Source of the DNA: Mesorhizobium sp. RMAD-H1
GTDB lineage: Bacteria; Pseudomonadota; Alphaproteobacteria; Rhizobiales; Rhizobiaceae
Direction of reading: 5' to 3'
Length of the DNA: 64,000 bases
NCBI RefSeq assembly: GCF_014191375.1
Contig: NZ_JACHWN010000002.1
Location: forward strand, 682,001-746,000
Made by a program: the position numbers and the translations under genes. The notes beneath the pieces were generated by a model. The model made no database searches. It was not told the DNA's origin and saw only the letters and a list, made by a program, of their open reading frames with translations. Shown here in pieces: positions 10,284 through 17,918 of the stretch (positions are counted from its first letter, which is position 1; each line of letters begins with the position of its first letter).

Positions 10284-11246
10284 TCAATCCTTCAGAATGG
10301 CCTCGGCCACGTCTTCATCCGTGACGAGACGGTTGACATAGCCGGCCCTCAGCACCGCCCGGATGATCGGTACCTTGTGCATACCTCCCGATGCGAGGAC
10401 CGATGACGGGATGAGCTTCAAATCCGAAGGCTGCATCGCCATGACCCGCTGGTTCAGCGGGTGGTCGACGGGGGCGCCATCCTCATCGAGGAAGACACCC
10501 AGAATATCGCCGACGGCTCCCGCCGCCTTCAGCGTCGGCAGGTTTTCGGTCACGATCTGGGTCTTGGCCAGCAGCGAATAGTTGGAGAGGTCGCCGCAGG
10601 CGATCAGCGCGACCGCCGTCTTGCGGCCGCGCTCCATCGTCTCCGCGAGACCGTAATGGGTGAGCAGGGTCGTGCGGCTCTCGCTCGACGGGCAATAGAT
10701 CGGCGCGGCCACATAATAGCACTCCGCCCCCAGCATGCGGGCGAACTCCGTCGAGACCTCGAAAGTGTTGGTGCCCGACCCTCGCGTCAGCCCGCCCATC
10801 AGCGCGGCGACCCACGCATTGGGAAGGCGCCGCGGCGTCAGGTGCCGCCGTGCCGCCGAGAGCGTCTGGCCCCAGCCGATGCCGAAGCCCTGGCCGTCGA
10901 CAAGCAGCGGATCGAGCATCGCGGCCGTGGCGCGGCCGAGAACGCGGTGCAGGTCTTCGAGATCGGGAACCGAAGGCACCACGGAGCAATCAACGAGGCC
11001 GAACCGCTCCTTGAGCTTCTCCTCCAGCACCACGCAATGGGCAAGCGGCATCTTGATGTCGACGCTGACGAGCCCCTCGCTTCTCGCCTGGACGACGATC
11101 TTGTTCACCCGCAGCCGGGTGATGTGCAATTTGTCGGCGATCTCCTGCTGGGTCATGCCGCCGACATAATAATACCAGGCGACGCGCGCGCGGACCTGCT
11201 CCGTGTCGCCTGATGCATTCGCCTGTGTTTCGTTGAAATCGTTCAA
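10284..11246 (-). CDS. SorC-family sugar-binding transcriptional regulator
   Basis: 320 residues from a TTG start with GAGG six bases upstream. The N-terminal helix-turn-helix (about 28-55, MTQQEIADKLHITRLRVNKIV) is followed by a sugar-phosphate-sensing domain of the SorC/DeoR C-terminal type (GIGWGQTL, GSGTNTFEVS, YYVAAPIY). Such regulators bind DNA as tetramers and respond to a phosphorylated sugar made by the pathway they control. The gene sits inside the polyol operon, between isomerase and kinase genes, so it probably controls its own operon. The direct repeat at 17294-17325 over the operon promoter is a candidate target. Confidence 0.92.
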   Translation of the reverse strand: MNDFNETQANASGDTEQVRARVAWYYYVGGMTQQEIADKLHITRLRVNKIVVQARSEGLVSVDIKMPLAHCVVLEEKLKERFGLVDCSVVPSVPDLEDLHRVLGRATAAMLDPLLVDGQGFGIGWGQTLSAARRHLTPRRLPNAWVAALMGGLTRGSGTNTFEVSTEFARMLGAECYYVAAPIYCPSSESRTTLLTHYGLAETMERGRKTAVALIACGDLSNYSLLAKTQIVTENLPTLKAAGAVGDILGVFLDEDGAPVDHPLNQRVMAMQPSDLKLIPSSVLASGGMHKVPIIRAVLRAGYVNRLVTDEDVAEAILKD

Positions 11247-11266
11247 TGGTCGCCTCGGGTGTTCTC

Positions 11267-12169
11267 TTACGCAAAAGCCGGTTTGAGCATCGCTATCGAA
11301 TGCTTCACCGCCTTGAGTATCGACAGATCGTCCCGCTCGAAAGGATAAAACACCTCGAGGAATGCCGGCTTGTCGGCAAGGCCGTACCGCCGCTGCAGGT
11401 CCGCCGCCTCCGCCGGATCAACCGCGCCGCTTTCGGTGAAATCCCAGTGGCGGTCATACTGGAAATCGGTCTGCTGCAGATGCACCATGCCGATATCGGG
11501 CGCCAGTGTCTCGAACCATTCCGCCATTCCCGCGCGATAGCGCCCGTAGAGCGGCTCGAAGGTCGCATGCCCCCAGTCCACGCAATATTTCCACGGCACG
11601 GGCGAATCCGCGAGATCGGCGGCCATGCGTCTCGCCTGCGCCACCGTCCACGGCCATTCGCGGCGCATCGGCGTCGGCTCGACATAGAGCTCGGTGATGC
11701 CGCATTCCCTGGCGGCCTGCGAGAGCCGTCCCATGCGGGCGATCAGCTCGTCATAATCCGCTTGGCTGATGCTGTCGGGCTCGGTACCGTCGATCCTCGA
11801 GGCGACGGCGCCCAGCGGCCCGCCGACCCGCTCGATCCCGGCGTTCGCCGCAAAGCGATAGGCCTTCTTCATCCATTCTTCCGCGACGTCCCGAACCCGG
11901 GGATCGGGATGGAGAAGCTGGTTGAACGTATAATGGGCAAGCCCGATGAAGGCGCTATGCACCGTAATGCCGTAGCGCTCCGCGGCGCTGCGGATATCCC
12001 TGGCGCAATCCTTGAGAACATCCTCCGGCCATGTCGGATCGATGAGATCAAAGGAAAGCTGCACCAGGTCGAGGTCCAGTTGCTCGCGCACGATCGGCGC
12101 CCAGAGATCGGGCGTCACCCATCGCTTTACGCAGAAGGAAAGATTGATCCCCAGCGGAATAGCCGTCAT
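11267..12169 (-). CDS. Sugar phosphate isomerase/epimerase, TIM-barrel family
   Basis: 300 residues of the xylose-isomerase-like (AP endonuclease 2) fold. Likely metal ligands are the Glu in ELYVEPTPMRREWP, the Asp/His in CVDWGHATF, the His in MVHLQQTD and the Glu in FLEVFYPF. Members isomerise or epimerise ketoses or ketose phosphates, for example EryC of the Brucella erythritol pathway or ketose 3-epimerases. Here it would interconvert the ketose products of polyol oxidation or their phosphates. Its ATG overlaps the stop of the upstream permease gene (ATGA). The exact substrate is not predictable. Confidence 0.85.
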   Translation of the reverse strand: MTAIPLGINLSFCVKRWVTPDLWAPIVREQLDLDLVQLSFDLIDPTWPEDVLKDCARDIRSAAERYGITVHSAFIGLAHYTFNQLLHPDPRVRDVAEEWMKKAYRFAANAGIERVGGPLGAVASRIDGTEPDSISQADYDELIARMGRLSQAARECGITELYVEPTPMRREWPWTVAQARRMAADLADSPVPWKYCVDWGHATFEPLYGRYRAGMAEWFETLAPDIGMVHLQQTDFQYDRHWDFTESGAVDPAEAADLQRRYGLADKPAFLEVFYPFERDDLSILKAVKHSIAMLKPAFA

Positions 12170-12984
12170 TTGGTCGCCCCCATGGTAAGCCCGCGCACCA
12201 TGTGCCGGGAGACGAGCAGGGCGAAGACCGTCACCGGCAGCACGATCAGAGTGCCCGTCGCCATGATCTTGCCCCAGGGCAGCTCATAGCCCGACATGAA
12301 GCTCGTCGCCATGACGGGCGCGGTCTGGGCGCTGCGGCGCGTCAGCACCAGCGCGTAGAGAAGCTCGTTCCAGGAGAAGATGAAGCTGAAAATCGCCGAG
12401 ACCGCGATGCCGGGCAGCCCCAGCGGCACATAGATCTTGCGGAAGATGGTGAACTGGTCCGCGCCGTCGAGACGCGCCGCCTGCTCGATCTCGCTCGGGA
12501 TGGAGCGGAACTGGTCGGTGCAGATCCAAACCACGATCGGCAGGTTGAAGGTGAGATAGATCAGCACCAGCACCAGATAGGTGTCGAGCATCCTGAGCTG
12601 CACCGCCAGGAGATAGACCGGCAGGGCAAGCACGATCGGGCTGATCATCCGGTTGGAGATGAACCAGAACCACAGATCCGACTTGCCGCGGAACTCGAAG
12701 CGGGCAAGCGCATAGGCCGCCGGCGCGCCGAGCAGCACGGAGAGCGCCGTCGTCAGCGTCGCCACGACGAGCGAATTGACGATGGAGCCGAACACCTTCT
12801 CGTCCGCCAGGATATCGGCGTAATTGGCGAGCGTCGGCGTGAAGAACCAGACCGGCGGCGAAGCCAGGATATCGGCCTGGTCCTTGAAGCTGGAGGAGAC
12901 CATCCAGTAGAAGGGGAAGAGCGTGAAGCAGAGGACGAGGATCAGTCCCGCCCCGTGGAGCACGCGGCCAAGCGTCGTGGACAT
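12166..12984 (-). CDS. Sugar/polyol ABC transporter permease (MalG type)
   Basis: 272 residues. The ATG at 12984 overlaps the stop of the other permease gene (TGATG) and has AAGGAG ahead of it; the frame is open further upstream, but that part encodes the other gene on a different frame. It is an inner-membrane protein with about six helices. The EAA coupling loop reads SEIEQAARLDGADQFTIFRKIYVPLGLPGI and docks to the ATPase. The protein pairs with the permease at 12984-13886 to form the channel of the CUT1-type importer. Confidence 0.92.
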   Translation of the reverse strand: MSTTLGRVLHGAGLILVLCFTLFPFYWMVSSSFKDQADILASPPVWFFTPTLANYADILADEKVFGSIVNSLVVATLTTALSVLLGAPAAYALARFEFRGKSDLWFWFISNRMISPIVLALPVYLLAVQLRMLDTYLVLVLIYLTFNLPIVVWICTDQFRSIPSEIEQAARLDGADQFTIFRKIYVPLGLPGIAVSAIFSFIFSWNELLYALVLTRRSAQTAPVMATSFMSGYELPWGKIMATGTLIVLPVTVFALLVSRHMVRGLTMGATK

Positions 12985-13886
12985 CACTCGATCTCCTTGT
13001 AGATCAGCCTGATATACAGGCGGCTCAATATGATAGTCATGATCAGGAGCAGGATCGCCTGGGCGGACGCCGTGCCCACGTCGAAGACACGGAAGCCGAC
13101 GCGCTGGATATAGATCGAGACCAGATCGGTCGCCGCGCCCGGTCCGCCGCGCGTCATCACGAACACCATGTCGAAGAGCTTCAGGATATCGGCCGAGCGC
13201 AGGATCAGCATCGCGGTCAGGCCCGGCAGCAGATAGGGCAATTGCACATGGCGCAGCAGCGCCACCTTCGAGCTCGTCTCCAGCCGCGCCGCCTCCTCGA
13301 TCTCGACCGGCACCATGGAAAGCCCGGCGAGGAAGATGAGCGCGCAGAACGGCGTCCACTGCCAGATATCCATGATGGCGATGGCGATGAACGCGCCGGT
13401 CGGTGAGCCCAGCCAGTCCATGCCGCCGATACCGATGGCATTGAGGAACTGGTTGGCGACGCCGAAATCCCGGTTGAAGATCAGCCGCCCGATCAGGCCG
13501 ACCACCGCATAGGTCGTCGCCAGCGGCACGACGAGTGAGACACGTGCCAGCGACCTGAGCATCCCAAGCCCCGGCCGGTGCAGAAGCAAAGCGATGCAGA
13601 TGCCGAAAAGGAGCTGGAAAGGCAGGACGGTCACGAAAAAGCGCGCCGTCAGCCCAAGCGACTGCCAGAAGGTCTGGTCGGAAAGGACATTGATGTAGTT
13701 CTCGAACCCTATGAAGGGAAAACCCTCACGTGGGCGGGTGATGTTATAGCGCCGAAAGGACGTGACGAGCGCCGAGATCGTCGGATAGATGCCGATGACG
13801 AGCAGGGCGAATACGGCGGGCGCCAGGAACCAGAACGGTGTCCAGCGCCCATATCCCGGGTTCAGTCTCGTCTGTGTCCGCTCCAC
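12984..13886 (-). CDS. Sugar/polyol ABC transporter permease (MalF type)
   Basis: 300 residues from a GTG preceded by GGGAGGAG; an ATG seven codons earlier lies before that site and is less likely. About six transmembrane segments are seen, and the EAA loop reads VEIEEAARLETSSKVALLRHVQLPYLLPGL. The C-terminal half contains the typical MalF-type segment FVMTRGGPGAATDLVSIYI. The stop overlaps the start of the second permease gene by one base. Upstream lies a RIME1-like repeat (13929-14040), which separates it from the SIS isomerase gene. Confidence 0.9.
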   Translation of the reverse strand: MERTQTRLNPGYGRWTPFWFLAPAVFALLVIGIYPTISALVTSFRRYNITRPREGFPFIGFENYINVLSDQTFWQSLGLTARFFVTVLPFQLLFGICIALLLHRPGLGMLRSLARVSLVVPLATTYAVVGLIGRLIFNRDFGVANQFLNAIGIGGMDWLGSPTGAFIAIAIMDIWQWTPFCALIFLAGLSMVPVEIEEAARLETSSKVALLRHVQLPYLLPGLTAMLILRSADILKLFDMVFVMTRGGPGAATDLVSIYIQRVGFRVFDVGTASAQAILLLIMTIILSRLYIRLIYKEIE

Positions 13887-13928
13887 CGGATCTCCTCCCT
13901 TTTGCATCCAAGGTTATCGCCTGTAATG

Positions 13929-14040
13929 CCTCTCATCCGCCTGCCGGCACCTTCTCCCCGTAAACGGGGGAAGGAAGAAGCGGCAACGCTGGTGTCCCCC
14001 TCTCCCTGCCTGCGGGGTGAGGGTAAGGGTGAGGGGCAAA
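13929..14040 (+). repeat. RIME1-like intergenic mosaic element, copy A
   Basis: About 112 bp beginning CCTCTCATCCGCCTGCCGGC, with a stem CTTCTCCCCG/CGGGGGAAGG, GGCAACG in the middle and GTGAGGGTAAGGGTGAGGGG at the end. This build matches the rhizobial RIME1 element as I remember it. A diverged copy in the opposite orientation lies at 14700-14805. Between the permease and SIS genes the element adds strong RNA hairpins that could uncouple the operon parts. Confidence 0.75.
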
Positions 14041-14086
14041 TGGGGCACGCGATAATTCTTCTTCTGCATCCAGCGCCGATCATTTT

Positions 14087-14635
14087 TCATTCCAGATTGG
14101 TATGATTGGCGCGCATCGCCCCGGGCGATACGCCAAGCCGTTCCCGCAGCTTGAGCACCATCACCTCGAAGAGGATGTACTGCGCGCCCTCATAGAGCGA
14201 GCCCATGGGCAGGACCGAGACGCTCGTCCCGCTATCGTCAGCCATCGTCTGGGCCGGAATGGTGAGCACATGATCGGCACGCTTCGCCGCCTCGCCATTC
14301 GGCTGCGCGGTCACGACGAGCGTTTTCGCGCCGGCGGCCTTCGCCTCCCCCATCAGTCCCAGAACGGTCGAGAAGCTCCCCGGACCGGCGGAGACGATCA
14401 GGAGATCCCCCTCGCCCACCGGCGGCGTCGTCATGTCGCCGACAACGGCCGCCTTGAGCCCCAGATGATAGAGCCGCATGGCAAAGCCCTTGATCTGCAA
14501 GCCTTCGCGGCCCACGCCGTAGAGCGCGATGCGCCGGGCATCGGCGATGACGGCAACCGCCGCATCCACCGCCCGCTCGTCGATGCGCCCGAAGACCGCG
14601 CCAAGCTCGGCAAGCGCCCGATCGTATAGTGTCAA
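14087..14635 (-). CDS. SIS-domain sugar isomerase, 6-phospho-3-hexuloisomerase-like
   Basis: 182 residues from a TTG with GGAGGAGG just upstream. The frame stays open into a RIME1-like repeat, giving a false 66-residue extension. The SIS fold is clear: ALYGVGREGLQIKGFAMRLYHLGL, then a phosphosugar loop (LLIVSAGPGSFSTVLGLM) and a second strand (TLVVTAQPNGEAAKRADHVLTIP). Length and wording match HxlB, which converts 3-hexulose 6-phosphate to fructose 6-phosphate. No HxlA synthase is present, so it more likely isomerises a ketose phosphate from polyol breakdown. It lies between two inverted RIME1-like elements. Confidence 0.82.
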   Translation of the reverse strand: MTLYDRALAELGAVFGRIDERAVDAAVAVIADARRIALYGVGREGLQIKGFAMRLYHLGLKAAVVGDMTTPPVGEGDLLIVSAGPGSFSTVLGLMGEAKAAGAKTLVVTAQPNGEAAKRADHVLTIPAQTMADDSGTSVSVLPMGSLYEGAQYILFEVMVLKLRERLGVSPGAMRANHTNLE

Positions 14636-14699
14636 GATCTCCTCCTCCCCAGGACGTGTTTCATGCCGCGGATGAGCGGGCAATCGCATATGGCGCGAA

Positions 14700-14805
14700 T
14701 TGCCCCTCACCTTTACCCCCTCCCCATGCGTGGAGAGGGAGGTATAGACGTTGCCGCACCCTTCTTCTCTCTGCGTACGGGGATGCCGGCAGGCGGATGA
14801 GGGGG
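14700..14805 (-). repeat. RIME1-like intergenic mosaic element, copy B (inverted)
   Basis: Read on the minus strand it begins CCCTCATCCGCCTGCCGGC, contains GCGGCAACGTCTATACCTCCC and ends GGTAAAGGTGAGGGGCAA. It is thus a diverged inverted copy of the element at 13929-14040. It lies between the stop of the binding protein gene and the TTG start of the SIS gene. Its internal stem (CTCCCTCTCCACGCATGGGGAGGGG) could act on the polycistronic transcript. Confidence 0.72.
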
Positions 14806-14848
14806 CATCCTGAAGCGATACCCCTGCTCTCACCCGCTATATCGAAGC

Positions 14849-16201
14849 CTACTGCAGCAACTCCCGCTTGCCGTCGTAATAGCCTTCCTTGCCCAGGATA
14901 TCCTCCATGCGGGTGCCGATCTCCTTGGCGCCGCCCTCGACCGAGACCTCGCCGAGCATCATCTTGGTTCCCCATTCGGCGATGACTTCCGAGATGGCCG
15001 GCCAGGCCGGGAAGCGCGGACGGAACTCCGGCACGCCCTTCTGCCAGGAGGCGACCATCGGCTCGACGAATTTGTACTTCGCCTTGATGTCCGCTTCCTC
15101 GTAGATCGACATGCGGCCCGACACGCCGCCGGCTTCCACATAGGGACGCGCGATCTCTTCCGACGTCGCCCACTGGATGAAGAGCCAGGACGCCTTCTTC
15201 AGATCGTCGGGCGCCTGTTCGGCAACGGCAAGCGAGAAGCCGCCGAGCGCCGGAAGGCGTCCTGCCGGACCGGCCGGCTCCGGCGCGACGGCAAGGCAGT
15301 CGCCCAGCTTGGAGGTCGCCGGATCGGTCAGCGTGCCGTAGAAGGCCGACCACTCGGTGATCATCGATACCTGCCCCTGCGCCAGCGCATTGACGGCTTC
15401 CGCATGGTCATAGCTGACGATGCCGGGCGGCATGAACTTCATCAGGTCCTGGCGGAACTGCAGCCCCTTCTGGCTTCCTTCGCTCATGAGGTTCGACTTG
15501 AACTCCTTGTTGAGCAGCGAGCCGCCGAAAGGCCAGAGCACGCGCATGAAGCTGTCGGCCGACTGCGTCTCGCCGCGCCGCGACTGCAGCGCGAAGGCAT
15601 AGCGGTTCTTGCCCGCATCCGTCAGCTTCGGCGCGTAGTCCTTCAGCAACTCGTCCCATGTTGCCGGCGGCTTGTCGAAGCCGGCTTCCTTCAGCTGGCA
15701 GGAATTATAGAACAAAAGGCCCGAATAATTGTCGAAGGGCAGGCCATAGGTCTTGCCGCCCCACGAGCCAAACGCCTCCAGCAGCAACGGGAAGAAACCA
15801 TCGAGCTTCAGATTGGGATCGGTGATGGACGCATCCGAGGTGAATTCCTCGATCGGCGTGATCCAGCCGTTTTCGGCGAATTCGCCGATCCAGACGAGAT
15901 CGACCAGCGCAATGGTCAGATCGCCGTTCGAGGTGAAGTTGAGCACCTGCTTTTCGCGGGTGTTCTCATAGGGCACGATCTCGTAATTGACCTTGATCCC
16001 CGTCTTCTTCTCGAATTCCGGCAGGAGCTCGATGATCGCGCGATAGCCCGGACGATCGAGGAAGATCACATTGATCTCCGATCCCTCGAAGGGCTTGGCA
16101 GCGGTCTCCAGCCAGTCCTCGGCGAAGGCCGTCGACGGCAGCGACGCCGCGCCGGCCATGAGCGCCAGGGCGCTCAACGATGCATACAGAAAATTCCTCA
16201 C
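14849..16201 (-). CDS. Sugar/polyol ABC transporter substrate-binding protein
   Basis: 450 residues from a GTG with GGAGG six bases upstream (frame open further, but without a site). The signal peptide is [23 protein letters not shown], cleaved at about residue 27. The mature part is a class I extracellular solute-binding protein (MalE/CUT1 type), with [20 protein letters not shown] and [21 protein letters not shown]. It captures the sugar alcohol in the periplasm and hands it to the permeases. Being second in the operon and expressed from the first promoter fits the usual high level of such proteins. The ligand is inferred from the neighbours only. Confidence 0.92.
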   Translation of the reverse strand: MRNFLYASLSALALMAGAASLPSTAFAEDWLETAAKPFEGSEINVIFLDRPGYRAIIELLPEFEKKTGIKVNYEIVPYENTREKQVLNFTSNGDLTIALVDLVWIGEFAENGWITPIEEFTSDASITDPNLKLDGFFPLLLEAFGSWGGKTYGLPFDNYSGLLFYNSCQLKEAGFDKPPATWDELLKDYAPKLTDAGKNRYAFALQSRRGETQSADSFMRVLWPFGGSLLNKEFKSNLMSEGSQKGLQFRQDLMKFMPPGIVSYDHAEAVNALAQGQVSMITEWSAFYGTLTDPATSKLGDCLAVAPEPAGPAGRLPALGGFSLAVAEQAPDDLKKASWLFIQWATSEEIARPYVEAGGVSGRMSIYEEADIKAKYKFVEPMVASWQKGVPEFRPRFPAWPAISEVIAEWGTKMMLGEVSVEGGAKEIGTRMEDILGKEGYYDGKRELLQ

Positions 16202-16202
16202 G

Positions 16203-17243
16203 TCATCCTCCCTGTTTTGATAACCCATTCGGATAGATCAGGCTCTTGATGTAGCCCGGCGCATTGTCCGCATGGTTGCGGAACGTGTCGGGCGCCTCGT
16301 CCAGGCCGACCTGATGCGTCACCATCGACGCCACATCGACCTTTCCTCCAGCGACGAGTTCGATGGCGCGCGGATAGACCTCCCCCATCCGGCGCGCGAA
16401 TTTGATCTTCAGCCCCCGGCGGCGCGCTTCCGCTGCCGGCAACGTATAGCTGTCGCCATCCGGAATGCCGACCAGAACGATGCGCCCGCCGATCTTCGCG
16501 GCAAGGACGGCATCGCGGAAGCCGAGCGGCGAATTGGTCGCCTCTATGACCAGCGGCGCGCCGTCGCGCCTGGTCCATTCGCGGATGTCGTCCACCGTTT
16601 CACCCGTTCGTGCAGCCCCGAGCCGGGCCGCCATGACACGGCGGTGCTCCTGAGGATCGACCGCCAGGATCTCGCCCGCGCCTGCCGCTTTCAGCACCTG
16701 CAGGATGAGCAACCCGATCGGGCCGCATCCCAGCACCGCCACCTGCTCCAGGAGCCGTGGCTTGGCGAGATCGACCGCATGGATCGCCACCCCCAACGGC
16801 TCCAGCATCACCGCTTCGAGCGGGCTGAACTGTTGAGGCAGCGGCACGATCTGCGACTTCGGCACCCAGATACGCTCCGTCATCGCCCCGTTGAAGGGCG
16901 GCGCGCCGATGAACTCCACATTCGGGCAGAGATTGGGATGGCCCCGCTCGCAGAACTCGCAATGGCCGCAGGCCTTGTTCGGATCGACGGCGACGAGCGC
17001 GCCGCGGGTAAGCCCAAGCTCACCCAGATCCTCGCAGAGATAGCCGCCGAACTCATGCCCCGGCACGAATGGTTCCTTCACCACCGCGGAGCCGATGCCG
17101 CCATCCTTGAAATAATGGAGATCCGAGCCGCAGAGCCCGACCGCGCCGACATCGATGAGCACTTCGCCCGGCCCGCCCTCGCGAAGGTTGAACGGGGCGA
17201 CATAGGCGTCGTGGGCTCCACGGATGAAAAGGGCACGGCTCAT
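16203..17243 (-). CDS. Zinc-dependent polyol/alcohol dehydrogenase (sorbitol dehydrogenase-like)
   Basis: 346 residues, medium-chain dehydrogenase/reductase. Catalytic zinc ligands are C38 in [10 protein letters not shown], then the His/Glu of VPGHEFGG and the distant Glu of [12 protein letters not shown]. The four-cysteine structural zinc site is in [18 protein letters not shown]. The Rossmann motif is [11 protein letters not shown]. The group includes sorbitol, xylitol and L-idonate dehydrogenases. It is the first gene of the operon and would oxidise the imported polyol to a ketose, which the two kinases then phosphorylate. The stop lies one base from the GTG start of the binding protein gene. 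Confidence 0.92.
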   Translation of the reverse strand: MSRALFIRGAHDAYVAPFNLREGGPGEVLIDVGAVGLCGSDLHYFKDGGIGSAVVKEPFVPGHEFGGYLCEDLGELGLTRGALVAVDPNKACGHCEFCERGHPNLCPNVEFIGAPPFNGAMTERIWVPKSQIVPLPQQFSPLEAVMLEPLGVAIHAVDLAKPRLLEQVAVLGCGPIGLLILQVLKAAGAGEILAVDPQEHRRVMAARLGAARTGETVDDIREWTRRDGAPLVIEATNSPLGFRDAVLAAKIGGRIVLVGIPDGDSYTLPAAEARRRGLKIKFARRMGEVYPRAIELVAGGKVDVASMVTHQVGLDEAPDTFRNHADNAPGYIKSLIYPNGLSKQGG

Positions 17244-17284
17244 TGGACTTCCGGAAACAGCTTTTGGAAATGGACTTCGGCTAT

Positions 17285-17325
17285 ACGATACAAATGTAAA
17301 TTAGGTTTTTCAAGTGTAAGTTAGG
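17285..17325 (-). promoter_or_regulatory. Promoter of the polyol operon with a direct repeat (candidate SorC operator)
   Basis: On the minus strand there is TTGAAA (17313-17308), a 17-base spacer and TATCGT (17290-17285), 41 bases before the dehydrogenase ATG. Two direct repeats, CCTAACTTACAC (17325-17314) and CCTAATTTACAT (17305-17294), are exactly 20 bp apart, about two helical turns. One sits in the spacer and one just upstream of the -35 box. That arrangement suits binding by an oligomeric regulator such as the operon's SorC protein; the link is inferred. Confidence 0.55.
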
Positions 17326-17531
17326 AGCGTATTCCGGGAAAGACAGCCGTGCGAATGCATCGTCCGGCCGGAGCAAGCGGCCGGGAAAAGAGCACATTCC
17401 AATGGCAGGAGGACCGGCGAGGAGAAGAAGGGCGCTTGCGATTCGATAACCATGCAGCACATCGCCCACGCAGCCGGCATTGCCGACCGGCACCGGCTGC
17501 TCCATATATTTTTTATTTGGAGACAGAACCC

Positions 17532-17912
17532 ATGTCGATGAAATCCTTGGCCATGGCTGCCGTGATCGGGTTTGCAGGCCTGTCGCTTTCAGGCTGCGTA
17601 TCCGAGACCGGCTATTATGAGGGTTATTATGGCCCCGGCAGGTATGATCCCTATTACGATCGCAGCTATTATGGCGGCGGGATCGCCTACGACCGCTATT
17701 ATTACCGCGATCGGGATTATTATCGTCGGCGCCACCGGGATCGTGATCGCGACCGTCCAGATTATAACCGCCCTGACCGTCCTGACCGCCCCGTCTATCG
17801 CAGCGACCGGCCGCAGCGCCAGGTCACGCGCCATAGCGACCGGCCGATCAGGTTCGAGGTTCCGACGGAAGGCGGCGGCCGCCGTGTGGTCATACCCGGC
17901 CGCGACTATTAA
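17532..17912 (+). CDS. Small Tyr/Arg/Asp-rich lipoprotein of unknown function
   Basis: 126 residues from an ATG with GGAGA eight bases upstream. The lipoprotein signal is MKSLAMAAVIGFAGLSLSGC (lipobox LSGC). The mature part is low-complexity: tyrosine/glycine-rich at first (YYEGYYGPGRYDPYYD), then RDRD/RHRDRDRDRPD repeats and a more ordinary C-terminus (RFEVPTEGGGRRVVIPGRDY). Small tyrosine- and arginine-rich envelope proteins of this kind are frequent in Rhizobiales, but I cannot give this one a function. It stands alone between divergent and convergent neighbours. Confidence 0.8.
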   Translation: MSMKSLAMAAVIGFAGLSLSGCVSETGYYEGYYGPGRYDPYYDRSYYGGGIAYDRYYYRDRDYYRRRHRDRDRDRPDYNRPDRPDRPVYRSDRPQRQVTRHSDRPIRFEVPTEGGGRRVVIPGRDY

Positions 17913-17918
17913 GCCCGT

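Noticed and set aside
8658-12169. Possible erythritol (ery) operon, from SorC regulator plus TIM-barrel protein plus FGGY kinase
   Set aside because: The order resembles Brucella eryA-C-D in part, but the GlpD-like EryB is missing, the kinase looks ribulokinase-like, and an XylB and a Zn-dehydrogenase are present. A pentitol route fits better.
14636-14833. N-terminal extension of the SIS isomerase gene
   Set aside because: It is translated RIME1-like repeat DNA; the TTG at 14635 with GGAGGAGG gives the normal family length.
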